A DNA stretch of 64,000 nucleotides from Parus major (taxonomy: Eukaryota > Chordata > Aves > Passeriformes > Paridae), in NCBI RefSeq assembly GCF_001522545.3, contig NC_031773.1, forward strand, positions 17,370,302 to 17,434,301, written 5' to 3'. Shown here in pieces: positions 24,723 to 37,565 of the stretch. A program made the translations under genes and the position numbers. Below the pieces are notes generated by a model. That model was given only the letters and a program-made list of their open reading frames with translations. It made no database searches and had not been told where the DNA came from. The stretch's first letter is position 1. Each line of letters opens with the position of its first letter.

Positions 24723-27700
24723 GTTGGAAGGTAAGTCTCTACAAAGTGTAGTTTTTATATTAAATTATGTATTTTAATGTTAGAATGCCCCTTGACTCGC
24801 TAGTATAAGGACGCTTCAAGAGCAGCAAATTATCCTCATACAGCAGTAAAGTTTTGTGACATTTGCCAGTTTATCTTTGGTTACATCAGGAAGAGAAATG
24901 ATACTTGTTTTCCTCTTCTGAGTAATTACTTTTTGCATTGCATCTCATGCTTCACTCATTAAGCTCTGAACTTACTGAGATGACAAGTCAAGAGGCTTCT
25001 ATATTTTGTTTGGAAATTAAATATTCTAGATATTCAGAGGGTGTATAGACACCTACTCACACATGTATGTATGGGTGCTTGTGTGGCTGTACTTCCATAT
25101 AATAGAACAGTAAATCTTTCTATAGAGATTCCAGTTGATTATCTTCTTGTCAAATATTCCATTTTTCAAAACATTATATCTACAATATATAGCTGGAGCT
25201 AGGGCTTTAGAATAATTTATTTATAAACCTTGCTTTCTTATATTCATACTAACAATTACAATCACAATAATAGGTATTTTTACAGCACTAATCAGATGCA
25301 CCAGATATTTTCATGAAAAAAAAAAAAAGAAAAAGAAAATAGAAGCTCATCTAAAAATGAGTTTATGAGTTAGGCTTCAGCATGGGATGGCCAATTGATC
25401 ATCAATATTGTCTGTTTAATATCAGTATTGGACATGACCATTACAGTATGTGAAATTATTCTTCACTTGTTCTTGACTTCATATATTGCATAAATCTTTT
25501 CCAAAAGACATTTCTATGGTTAGCATAAGAAATTTTCCTCTGAAAATGTTATATAACATTTCTCATATTTTGCTTTCTATATCCTCTGTCTTTTCTCTCT
25601 CTGCCTCTCTAATTTTTTTACCGAGTTTACCAACTCAAGTTTAATAGGGAAAAAATTTTAGTCAAAGCTCTAGTCAGTTCTATCCACTGGGGGGTATTTT
25701 TAGAGAAAATGTTCTTAAGGACAAAAGTCAGTACTTACATTACTGAGGAGAGAAAATAGGCTGAAATGGAGGTGGGAAAATAAGAAAACAATTATCAACT
25801 AAGAAAGGCCATTGCATGAAAGTATAGGAGAGGTTCACTCCCCTTTGGGAAAAAGGAGAGTCAGAAGAGAAAAACATGAACACAAACAGGCCCATAGGAA
25901 CCCAGAAAGTAATTTGTGGTTAAAAAGAGGCTATGGCTCACAGCTGAAGTATCCAAAGGCTAAAATTAGTAATAGAGCAGAGGCATGACTGTGAGCACAG
26001 TGCCAGAGATGTACTGCAGCAAAAAGAGCAACTGAAGCAACTGAGACTCAGAAGTGCTGGAGAAGTGTTTTGCCTGAATTCTGTTTTGTCTTGGAGTGAG
26101 AGAGCTTTTCTTGCTTTGAGCGAGAGAAAAATCAGAGTGAATCATCAGCAAATACCAAATCAACCTCATGACAGAAAGGGGAAATCTAGAGACAGACAGC
26201 TTGATACTAAAATAATAAATAGTCTTATTGCACTAGACTTTCCATGTCAAATCCTCTTTAACCTCATGGCAGACTAGAACTTCCTTAGTTGTGTACTTCT
26301 GAGGAAGCAGCAGTGTTGCTTTAACTGAAGGTCACTTCATGTACGCAGTACAAATTTGGGGAGCGACAGTTCAATATTGCCAGTGCCTTGTCTTCCCTGT
26401 TAGAAGACAGTTTTGTGAGGAAGGAGATGAAGCAATCGAAGGAACATCAACATCAAATCACAGACACACATGATTTAGATAAGGATAGAATATTTTTTTT
26501 CCTTAAAAAAACAAGCACATCTGGTTACATACTGTGAGTGGGCAAAGGCACGTATCATCCACTGTTTTTGAAGATAGAAAGGAAGATTTATGCTCTAATT
26601 CTGTAAATCTGTGTCAGAGTGCTATAAATTTAGAAGTAATTTGCTTTGATAACTAACTGGAAAATTAATGCCATTCCTAACAAGAAAGAGCATGTTTATA
26701 ACATAAACGTGCTGTGATAAAATGCCCTAAGAACTAAATATCCTGGAAAGAATTTTAATTCTTATAAAGATAAGTGATTGGAGGAATGCTAATTCTCTCT
26801 TTACTAGGAATGAAGAGGAATGACTATGCACTACAGCTACATACCAAATGTCTTGAAGAGACTTATTTTTACAGGAAAGTTTATGAAGCTTTTTTTTTCT
26901 TTCCAAATGTGTTAATACACTTTAGTAAGTAAAGACACATAAGGAAAATGAATATTACATTGTGAAACATGGCCCCACAATTTCATAAAGAACTGTTATG
27001 AATAAAATACTGGAACATGCCTAGCAGTGCTGGAATCATTGCAATCAGATGTTAGGCAGGCAAAAGAGCTCAGAAGAAGAAAGGGATGTCAGTAATTTGG
27101 TGGTCAGCAAGTATTTCCAGAATTACAAATGGAAATAATTCAGTCTACAATAATGATTTTTAAAAAGCAATAAAAATGAAGCATTTCTGAGGGATATAAA
27201 CCAGTTTCAGGCTAATGATGTAGGAAAAAACATTCTCTGCATTTCAGATAAGTCCTGAAGTTTGTAACAAGTAATTGGGCAAATGAAGGGTAGAACAAAA
27301 GAGCTGTTGAGAAGCTTTATCTATTTTTTTGTCTTACATTAAAGAAGAGAGCAAAACACAGGAACAATTAGGCTAATAACCATTAAAAAATAATTAAATT
27401 ATCACATTTGGAAACAGGAAAATAATGTGGGTTAGACGGCATTGCCAGATATGCAACCCCTAGGTGAGAATTTCATCAATTTTTATAAGACAGTCATTTT
27501 CAGAGATGGTCATTTTCATGGCATTAGACATAATATTTCTTAGTTTTCAAATAGTATCATGGCTTTGATAAAAAATGTAGTTTGTTGTGAAAATGAGTAA
27601 TTCTAGCAAGATTGTACAAAAGATGGAAAAATTATTTTCATAAACTTAGAAATATTTTTTTTGATGGACTATCTTGTTCTGTTTGAATAAAAGATTTACA

Positions 27701-30700
27701 AGTTTCAAATATTGCTTTTATTTTCTAAATCAGCATTATTCCAGTAATGTACGCCATCAAACATAATGGTGTATACTTTATTAGGAGTTTTCTTTTTTGG
27801 GGGGAATTTCCTAAAAATATGACACTAATTTTTACAGAAATACAAGGAAAACCCCCTGAATTCTGCAGCATTCACTACTGGTATATACCATGGATCTGGT
27901 ATAAACTTACCTATATTTAAATATGATACAAGTATTCCAAATAAATCCATTGACAGCTTTGTAGACTATGGTATATCCCTAATTATAATGGTTTATTGGC
28001 CATTAAGAAAATATAAAATCTCCATGAATTTTTTTTCTTCTGTGTAAGGAAATTTGTTTTGTGTGATCAGTTTCCTGAAAAACCAGAAAAGGGACATTTA
28101 CTCATTCAGCACAAAATCATTGCAGCAGTCACATCCCTCAGTTCTTTGGTCCAATAGTGTGTTCTGAGGAGCTCTCTGGTGTTCTGAGCTCACAGTTTAT
28201 GAGCTGTGGCATCCTCTAGAAGGCTGCAGCATATTCTACCTGCTGACCTGGCTACAGTGGCGTAGGACAGAGCTGGGGCACCAAAGACCCAGTTTGGGAC
28301 ATTAACCCTGCCCTTCTTGCTCTTGGAGTAGCACTCAGGAGCTGTGAATGGGAAACCTGGGCCAAAATTAAGCCCAGTGTTTGCTTTGGTGCACGCCTCT
28401 GTATGGTGGGTGCAATGGTGCAGCTGCCTGATGCTGTGATTTTACGGGAGGGAAAATGCATATACATAATCGATAAATTTCAAATACTACTGTCCAACCA
28501 ATCCATGACTTCCCATCCTCAGGAACCCAGAAACAAGTGGGAAGGAACTGGAGACAACTCTTCAAATCCAGCAAGATCCGGGGAGCAGTAGTTAGAACAA
28601 CAAAGAAAAACCCTAATTTTGGCAAAATAACCCCAGTTCCAAGTCTAGCAGGTTTAGTCAAAAAGGCTCTCCCTCTTTGCTGAGGGCAATCAAATACCTT
28701 CTGTGCTGAGGTCCCAGAATTTTCAAGAGCAGATGGCGCCTTTCTGTATGGAATGTTTAATGATGTGTGCTAATGAAGCAGGATTTTACACTGTTTTGGG
28801 ACACGGGCCCTTTTCAGGCTCCAGGTAGACTTTGTTCTCTTTTATCTGGTGGAACTCAGTGCAAGAAAAGAAGTAAAAGAACTGTTACTTTGCTAGAAGG
28901 GAAATTCACTGCAGCCAGGGTGCAAAATGTCTATGTGTGCGTTAATCAACTCCAAATGTATCTGCAGGAAGAAAATTGTTTAAATTAACTGCATAATTCA
29001 ACATACACCCCCAACCCTCTTTAAGATTTTCTTCCTTCTGCAGCCATTTACTATGGGAATGTGTTATTTTTTCCCAATGCTCAACAATAACAACTGTTAC
29101 AGAGTTTTTTCAGCAGGGGGTCCTTGTGAAGTCCTTGCCTGCTTATAGATCTCCAGACACTGAGCTCTTCTGTATGGCATTATCTTCAGGAGCCACAAAA
29201 GTGACCATTTCCTCACGGAGAATCCTTCCAGCCTTCTGGAAGAAACGTGCCAGGGAAACATTTGGTAGCCAGATATGGTCATCACAATCTCAGATGTCCT
29301 TTGCACTGTCTCACCTGTGCAGCAAAAGGACAGAGACTCCTGAAGACTCCTGAATTCACCATGTTGTGAAGGATTGTCTCAGCTATAGGTACAAGAGGAC
29401 TGAAGTAAAATGTCAGATGATCTTAATTTTGTCCTTTTTTAACCGACAGATTTTTTGACTTTTCAACAGCGTCATAGTTTTATTTTAATGTTGTTAGATG
29501 CATCTAACAGGTCTCTCACATGGGTTGACAATAATTCTGTTGTTAGTATATGTGTCAGTGTAATTATCAAATGTTATCAAGCTCTGAGCATCCACAGTTA
29601 GCCTGAACTCTGAATTACCGCAGCTGTCTGGAGGAATATCTCAGCAAGGGAAGATATATTTGGGCCTTGTACTGGCTTTGTGAAGTATTTAAAAAATCCT
29701 ACTTTGGGTCTCTGCTTAGGTGGAGATGATGGGTAAATTCTCTGTACACACAGTTCCTTCAGAGCTGAGAATGAGACCCTGAGGCCATGCAACACATCTG
29801 AGGGAAATGGAAAGGAAGGGAAGGTGGTTTAGATTTCCCTCCCTGCTCTTTACAAAGGGAGTTTTCCTGCACAGAGCTCCTGATGTAGCAGGTGTTTCTG
29901 GTTATTTTGTTGTGTGTCCGAGCATTCCTGTTCAGTTGTTATTTTGGCATGCTGCCATGGCTTCGCTGACAGATGGGAATGACACCACACTTGTACCTGG
30001 GACACAGACAAATGGAATTTCACGAGACACTAGAGGTATTCATCTTCAGAGCTTTCCTCTTGTTGAATTTCAAAGACCTGCTGTAAGCAATGAAAGCATG
30101 GGAAAGCTGAACTGAAGGTCAAACTAGGATTCTTTTTGTCTGATAAGAAATACTTGGCAAAGCATACTTCTTGCACTAAAAATAGGTAGATATGAATTTA
30201 TTTAGTTTTAATTACAGAATTATTTTTTAGCTGTTTAATAAATTAAGGATTTCATAAAAGCACATTTATCATGTTTTCCCTGCATCTTTTACAGTTTTCA
30301 GTGAAAACCACAGTGGAGAACAAGATATTGTCCATGACACAGAGTATAATGCCACTGGAATGCTCCTCTCCTTGCGAATAAGGATAGTTGCCACTTGGTA
30401 GATTGAAAATATGAAACAGATGGATTAATTTCTGGTTTAGATTTAAAATTACTACCTCTTTCTCAAATTTTTTTTTTGGTTCACATGGATCTGAGCAGAG
30501 CTTCACATGCTAGAAAACACATGGGAAAATTTATGTTTACATTGACTCCCAGTGGGACTTTGCATATGCACAGATAATCAAATTATTCACATTTCTTGGA
30601 CTGGGAGTAGAAATGTAACCTTCCATGGAATGAAGGCAGGGAGTTTAGAATATATATCAAGGTTTACAGTATGTTTTCATTCATCATTGCAGTGCTCTGG

Positions 30701-31336
30701 GGAAGCCATGGATTCACCTCAGCACTTTCCTTGGAATCCTGAAGATGGAGAATTTCATTTAAACCAGAAAATTTCTATGATTTGTTGTCTCTGTGAACAT
30801 TTCCTTTTTCCTTTTTTCTTTCCTTTAAAGCAGAAAGTTTACAGATATCCAAAGTATATAATTTGCAGAAGACATATTGCTGTTATCTTTCAGGTGTTAT
30901 AAGTTCAGAGGTGTTCTGTTAAATCATGGGAAATAAGATTTGACTGTAAAGCTAAAAGAAAAGAGCCTCATGATGAAAAATTATCAACATGTTTCTAAAA
31001 AGAGTTCTGTACCTGATTAATGTGGAGGTGGGCTATCAAGTTTGTAATCTCCATAAGATGGCTAATACCTGCTCAAAAGTCTATGAAATATGTAAGTTGT
31101 TTCCCCTGCAGTCACTGTGTCTCTTTCCACTGACTCATTGCTGCAAAGAAATGTACCTATTCCATTCCCTCACCTAGCTTTAAAAAATATTTTGAACAGT
31201 GTGTCAGATTAAAATGGTGCAAGCAGGCAATTTGCACTGAGGTAAACCCTTCTATTAGACTATTTATGAGGAAATTATGCAAAGTTTTTCCTGGTTCTGT
31301 TTCAGATAATTAGAACAAGAAAAAGAAAACAGTAAG

Positions 31337-31367
31337 AAAAAACCCCAACCAACCCAAAACACCAAAA
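31337..31367 (+). repeat. A/C-only low-complexity tract
   Basis: Thirty-one bases contain only A and C, built from CCCCAA, CCAACC and CCCAAAA words. Similar tracts on the same strand lie at 32505-32550, 47613-47637 and 52636-52698. Confidence 0.85.
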
Positions 31368-32504
31368 GATACTAATCCTGATACCAGTTTTCAAGACTAT
31401 GTCTTAAAAATTATGCACAAAAATGTGTCACAAAAAGAACACAGGATATTTCTTTGATTTCTGTGCTGTTTTTCAATATAAATTTGTGATTCACTGTCAT
31501 ATATTTCCTCTCCCCTTAAGACTTTTTCTCTCACAAAAGTTTGCATAGAAATTTTAAACCACTCTATATTGTGTAATTGAAGTAAATTTTATATTTTTTA
31601 ATTGACATAGTGAGAAATGGTATTAACAGGGGAAAAAAAATCTCCAAACCTATTTGCTAATTAAATGGTAATGGAAGAATAATTGTTTATAATGAAAAAA
31701 AAAAATTAACTAGTCACATAAAGACAGTGGTCAGGCACTTTTCCTGTGGATTTGTAACTATATTATTTGTAGGTGTAAGAGGTCCAAGGAGTCCAGCTGA
31801 GGCTTGGAGAGCAGAGCTCACCCTTTCTCATTTGACTGTGATATCAGACCTCCCAAAGGCTTTATGTTGGTTTGAAATCTCAGCATTGCTGGTTAGAGCA
31901 AGTCCTGGGAGATGTTGTGTTAAACAGGAGCTGAACAACTGCAGGAAAGGGAATAATAAATAAAATGCATCTGGGGGAAGCAAATCCCTGTGTGCTTGAG
32001 GCAAGACCAAGACAAGGAAAGAGTCAAACAGCCACCTGTTCCTCACATGGGAAAGCAGGACTGGACTGAATGAGGCAGCAGAAAGGAGAAGACCCAACAG
32101 AAAGAGAAGTGCATAGACAGCCTCCCAAGGGCTGGTGTGACCCATGAGCTGGGTACTTGTGGTGCTCTTGGGTGCACCAGATCCTGCAGTTTCACTTTGG
32201 GAGTGCGACACTATGGTCTCCATTGTCCCAGAAAGACTCAGTGGAGCACTTCCTTTCATCTCTCTGCCACTGAGGCTGGCACAAGCCTGAAATGCAGGCT
32301 TTGGAGCCTGGGATCATACCCTTCCACCCTCCCACTCATTGTCTATGGCATTAGTCACACTTTTTCAATAACTACTAGCAGTTTGCATGCTCTTGTCTGG
32401 GAGCCACTCTGAGGATAGGTGGGGGAATTCAGCATAGGAGGGCATTTTGTCCATTATTTTTCGTGGAGAATCAAGCTTTATCAGCAAAGATACCAATTCC
32501 TATT

Positions 32505-32550
32505 AACAAAAAACCCCAACCCAAACCAAAGTAAACCAAACCTAACCACA
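32505..32550 (+). repeat. A/C-rich low-complexity tract
   Basis: Almost only A and C, with repeated CCAAA and CCAAACC words, broken by GT at 32531-32532 and a single T later. It may be an old satellite or tail of a decayed insertion; no flanking element is visible. Confidence 0.8.
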
Positions 32551-35500
32551 TGAAGTGACAACTTCAACCTGAGTTTACCAGAGTGTTCAAGAGCCACACT
32601 TGTCTTTCCATTCCTGTTTCTCTCAGGAGTGATGAAGTTTCCCTCTCAAGTGACCCAGATTGAAGGTGTAACTTGTCTACTGTGGTCTCCTTCACTTCTT
32701 AAAGGGGGTAATGATTCAAGGAATAAAGATCTAGATGTGCCAAGTCATGTTAGTAAAGTACAAGCTGCGAAGTTCCACTGATTGTGAGAAACCCTCGGCT
32801 CTGGTTTCATGTCCACCATACAGAAACTAGCACAACAGCATGCAAGACTAGCTGAGGGTCACAGGTGTGCTGATACAACAGCACACAATTTAATCACCAA
32901 CCTATTGCAAATTTAATTTTGAAAAGGCTGCTTTCAGAAGCAGCACTGATAGCAGAAAACACTCACTAGCAGGAGGAAGAAGCAGATGTTTCGCTCTCTG
33001 CAGATTTCTAAAGGCTTTCTCGGAAATGGGCAGGAATCAGTTAAGGAGAATGAAGGAGAGCAGAAACATGAGTAACTGCATGGAGTTAAGGAAGGACAAA
33101 AGTTAAGTGTCTGGATAACCTCTGTGACAGCAAAATCTACAAGTCTATGAGGAATTTTCCCAAAGGAAATGGTGAAAACCTTTCTGATTGACATACATAG
33201 ACTAGATGAAACAGAATACTTAATGTGTAATTGAAAAATTCGTGCTTTTATGCAGAGGGATAGAATATTCTAACAGTTTTCTGTAGCTGTGATATGCAGT
33301 ACAGAAGCAACAGAAAATGGAAAGATTTTTTCCCCTCACCATTTACTTTTTTCTGATTTTCTTTTCCTTTGGACAATGAATTAAAAAAAAGAGTATGCAA
33401 ATAAAATCAGTAAGCCAAATATTTAATTTATGCTATACTGTCTGGCTATTGCACCTTCTGATGAACTCCTGAAAGAACCATAACTGTGTCCTGCCCCTCT
33501 TGTGCTGTATTCTGAATAATACTGTAGTGAGTAGTGTGCCCTAATAATGACTTGCATTTTAACCTGGTGACACAACAAAGTTAAGACCTTGATCAGTTTA
33601 CAGCTCAGATTTATATTCTGTTCCATCACAGGATACTTATCTGAGAACATTTTTTACCTCAAATTTCAGGTTATTCCACATGAAAATACTGTGGACAAGT
33701 AGGTACTCCTTGCCAGAAAAATATTTTGCAGTGTTATGCACTGGTTCAATATGTTTTTGTAGAAGGTTACCTCCATAATGTGAAATTGTAGGTTTAATAT
33801 TTTGCTACTTTTTAGGCAGATGACTAAAGTCTCAGATAGAATATTTTCAGGCTACAGTGTAGGAGAGAGGTTAATTAAAATGAACAATATTTTGTCAGTT
33901 GTAAAAGCCTACAATTATGTAGAACCTTTTTCTATTTTTAAGCTACTCTCAGACATAGTGTTTTTTGTTTATAGTCTGAAGAACAAGATGATCTGACACT
34001 TCCTGCACTTGCAGACATTCTGGAGCTCATATGCTGGTGCCATTCTTCCATAAAAGTCAGAGAATCAGATTTAATTCTACAGTGTTATTCTAGAAGTGAG
34101 TAACTACAGATTCCAAAAACTTAAACGTTCTGTCAGGATTATTCACTGTAACCCAAGTGGCATCTAGACCTGGTTTCACCTCTGGTAAAGACAAAAAATA
34201 TACTTTTCTCTTTACTGACCTTACATTATTATAGGAGAAGGCAAAAAAAATATCCCCTCTTCTACGCACCATTTTAAATATTGTTCTACACCTTTTTAAA
34301 TTCCACTCTGATGCACAGACCTTTCAGCTCTTCAGGCATATGGCTGGGGGAAATAGCAAGTCCAATTTCAATAATGGTAAGAGCTCTATAAAAATCACCA
34401 GAGCAATCATATTGGGCTCAAGCTCCTGCTTTCTCATAGTAATGACCTGGAAGTAAAATAAAACTAAACAAACCCAGACACAGACATTTCTTATGGTACA
34501 GTCTACTGTAGCTGTCTTATTTCTACCCAGCAGATCAGCCACATACTTTATGAAGACAGCACTTACAAGTCCTTTTTTAAAAAAAAAAATTCTGTAGGCG
34601 AGAGTACTAAAAAACCATCACATTCTTAATAATATAAATAATTAAGAAGTAAATTTCTGCTTGCAACTGAAAGACCTGTCTGATACTAAGGATTATTGAA
34701 AATCTACCTTGTGAAGCCTTTTTCATGCTGATAGTTCCAGTGAAGTCATTAGCACTAAACAGTCTGGCAATGTTCATCTATGTTACACCTACCATGTAAC
34801 AGTTTTTGAGAAATTAAGAATTTTTAAGTTTTTTTTTCTTTTCCAAAGACCAGGAAGTTTCCAGGTGTGGAAGCAGATGTGCCTCTCTAATATGTAATGG
34901 GTGACATACCTTAGAGGTCTAGAAGATGGAAATGCAATACACACATTTTTAGACTGAAAATTTTGCAGATGAACTAGTTTTTCAGTTGAATCAGAAGTTA
35001 AATTTCCTTGCACTAGACAGCCATTATATACTCCTGGGTGGTTGCTCTAAAAAAAACAGGTAATATTGATTTTTATTTTTTTTAGTATGCATTGCCATAT
35101 TTACACAATTTTGCTGATAAAAGATTTTTTATTATATGTTACAGTCAGATACTATCACATTATCAGTTTTATTAGTATTCTAGGCATGATATAAATCGGA
35201 AGATTTACAGGACATTTAGGCAGCTTGAAATCCTAGTGAGATTAAACTATAAATATAAAATTGTGTTGTGTTTATGTTTTTAAAACACTGCTTGCTAAGA
35301 TTTAAACAATTTCTCTTATATTAGGAAGTTCAACATCCACCAAAGGAAATGAGAGAGGAAATCCAGTCTCTGATGAGAGCTGGGGTGAGACAAGTTGTCC
35401 TAGGAAAACTGAAACTTGCAGACAGGAAAAAAGCCATATTAATTTCAATAATATTATAAAGACACTTCACTTCTTTGAGATAAAACTATGGGCTTAAAGC

Positions 35501-35941
35501 AGGAAAAGCCTCCTCACTTTGTCTTCAGGAGCTGACAGTCCTATGATATAAAGCTTGACCTCATTTTAATTAGATATTTCTGAGACATGGCCACTGTGCC
35601 AGTCTGATCAGGTTTTTTCCACACACCTGAGGTTTGTTGGTGCACTGCTGGCTGTGGTGGGATCTCCTCAGAAAAGTGCTATGACTGACAAGAGCCACAG
35701 TGAAAGGGGTGAAATGATCCCACTTACCCCACAATCCCCTTATGCTCACCTACAGTTTCACTTTAAGTCATAGTTTAACAACCTCTGCTTCCACATCCCT
35801 TAAGGAATCCACTGATTGATAATTGTTTTAACTTCCAATGATGAAAATCTTCATTGACTCCATTTGGGGAAGAAGCCTGACCACCTACAGCCACCTTGCC
35901 AGAACTCTGCCTAGCTGGTTTTTGGCTATTCTGCAAGGTGA

Positions 35942-36126
35942 GAGGCTTCAACCTCCCTGGGCAATCCGTGCCAGTGCTCGGCCACCTGTGCAGTAAACAA
36001 GTGTTCCTGTGTTCAAATGGCACCTTCTCTGTTTCTGTTTGTGCCCATTGCCTCTGTTCCTGTCACCAGGCACCTCTGACAAGTGCCTGTATCATTCTTC
36101 CTTGTACCCTTCAGGTATTTTTTCAA
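35942..36126 (-). mobile_element. CR1 LINE, internal 3' fragment
   Basis: The plus strand shows CTTCAACCTCCCTGGGCAA, CCGTGCCAGTGCTCGGCCAC, a CAGTAAACAAGTGTTCCTGTG block and GTGCCCATTGCCTCTGTTCC. These are the reverse complement of the CR1 segment just upstream of the terminal 3' repeat. The last 100 bp or so of the element, including the ATTCTATG-type end, is not recognisable to the left of 35942, so this copy is missing its 3' terminus or that part has decayed. No coding function remains. Confidence 0.88.
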
Positions 36127-37484
36127 TAACAGGTGAAATTAAGAATAAATAATCATTTGGTGAGGCAAGATGTAAATTTTCAGGTCAGAAGCGCAATACA
36201 GAAAAAACTGGGCAAAAAAACAACTACTGGAAAAAACAGTGGTCAGCTGATACAAAATTCAGAGATATACAGTAGTCCCTGTATTCAGAAGGAAGGAGGA
36301 ACCACAGAAGCAGGAAGTAATTCTTCACTGTAGCTACTGGACATAGGCATAGGAATAAGATGTAACAAAATGCAAATTTATTTGTCCTGTTCTGCTGCTG
36401 CTGCACTAATGTATGTACAACAACAACTAGTATGTTGTTTCATTGCTGATGGTGGTGTGAAACAAGCATGATGAAATGCCCCAAAATGGGCAGATAATGA
36501 AATGAAAAGAACATTGCAACTTTAAATAAAATAAGACCTAGGTTGTGGGTTCTGTAAGTCAATTGTATGGATACAAAATTTGTGAGAACATGTTTTTGAA
36601 TTCTTTTAGGAAAAATATATTGTAATATCTTCTGGAAGGGCTGGTTTAATTGCAACTGAGTGTCTGATGCTTCACTAGGTTATGGTCAGTCCACTTGAAC
36701 AAGAGTGACGAGCTATTTGGATGAGATGAAGTGTCACTGAGATCACTAAAAATGGCACAACAGCCAGTACAGAAGTGGAATGAGATTGTACATTAAAAGG
36801 CTATATTCTGCTTGCTTAACTGCCTTAAACCAGCTGAAGAAGGCATGAATATATGCATTACGTTTAGCTTTTTACAAGACTAAATCAGTTTTTAAAATAT
36901 GATTCATAATGTGATTTTCCAGTAAAAATATACTATGGTTAACTACATAAAAATTTTAAATAAATCACTATGCTTTAAATTTATTCCATAAAAACGCTGA
37001 TTTCTGATCTTATCAGAAAAGAAGTTACATGCAGTCACAGTACATGAAAACTTACTTTGTGTAGCATGGTGTATAACAGATCACAGAGGAAGCTGACCTC
37101 AGTGCACCCTTACAAAGGATACTTAAATGAGTACTTCTAACAAAAATCACAAGCATCAGATTTAGGACAAAAATTGCCATGTGATAGCACCTAATTCTCC
37201 AAGTGTGAACTGGCCAATAATATTTGTTTTGTAGTCATTTTCTTTGTTCAAATAAGGTGAACTTCTAGACTTATAGTCAGCCCTGTTTTGAAATTTAATA
37301 TGTATTCAACACCAAAATTTGCACATAAACCTCAGAAGTTAACTAGAACCAGATGTTGAGCAAGACACCACATTTGGAGAAACCTACTTTAAACAACCAC
37401 CTTACTGTAGTGACTTGAGTCAGCTCAGTTTATGGCAAGCAGAAAGGAGCTTTTCTTAGCTGCTATAAACTGGTGCACACACTT

Positions 37485-37565
37485 CAGCACGTGAAACCAA
37501 CACCCCCTCGAAAGGCACGGCGATTGGCTGTAGGATTTAGAGCTTTATAATTTGTATCCCGGGTG
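37485..37565 (+). promoter_or_regulatory. Cluster of promoter-like motifs
   Basis: Within 80 bp there is a CACGTG E-box (37488-37493), an inverted CCAAT box read as ATTGG (37523-37527), a TATA-like TTTATAA (37544-37550) and CCCGGG (37558-37563). Four CpGs lie between 37490 and 37565 in an otherwise CpG-poor region. The CCAAT-to-TATA spacing is shorter than usual. No open frame of note follows. This may be an enhancer or a chance cluster. Confidence 0.25.

Larger units (their letters stand above)
24723..35941. other. Long stretch without recognisable genes
   Basis: About 11 kb of AT-rich DNA. The longest open frames are 143 codons (minus, 31828-32259), 116 codons (plus, 30552-30902) and 102 codons (plus, 29807-30115); none shows a recognisable domain. 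Low-complexity marks are an A-rich run at 25316-25339 and A/C-only tracts at 31337-31367 and 32505-32550. The subregion 28200-28960 has mixed composition and several overlapping open frames but nothing identifiable. Confidence 0.55.

Noticed and set aside
30552..30902. 116-codon plus-strand frame
   Set aside because: Low-complexity phenylalanine-rich end, no family resemblance.
31828..32259. 143-codon minus-strand open frame
   Set aside because: It has a leucine-rich middle but no recognisable family, start context or splice structure, and its length fits chance expectation for 64 kb.
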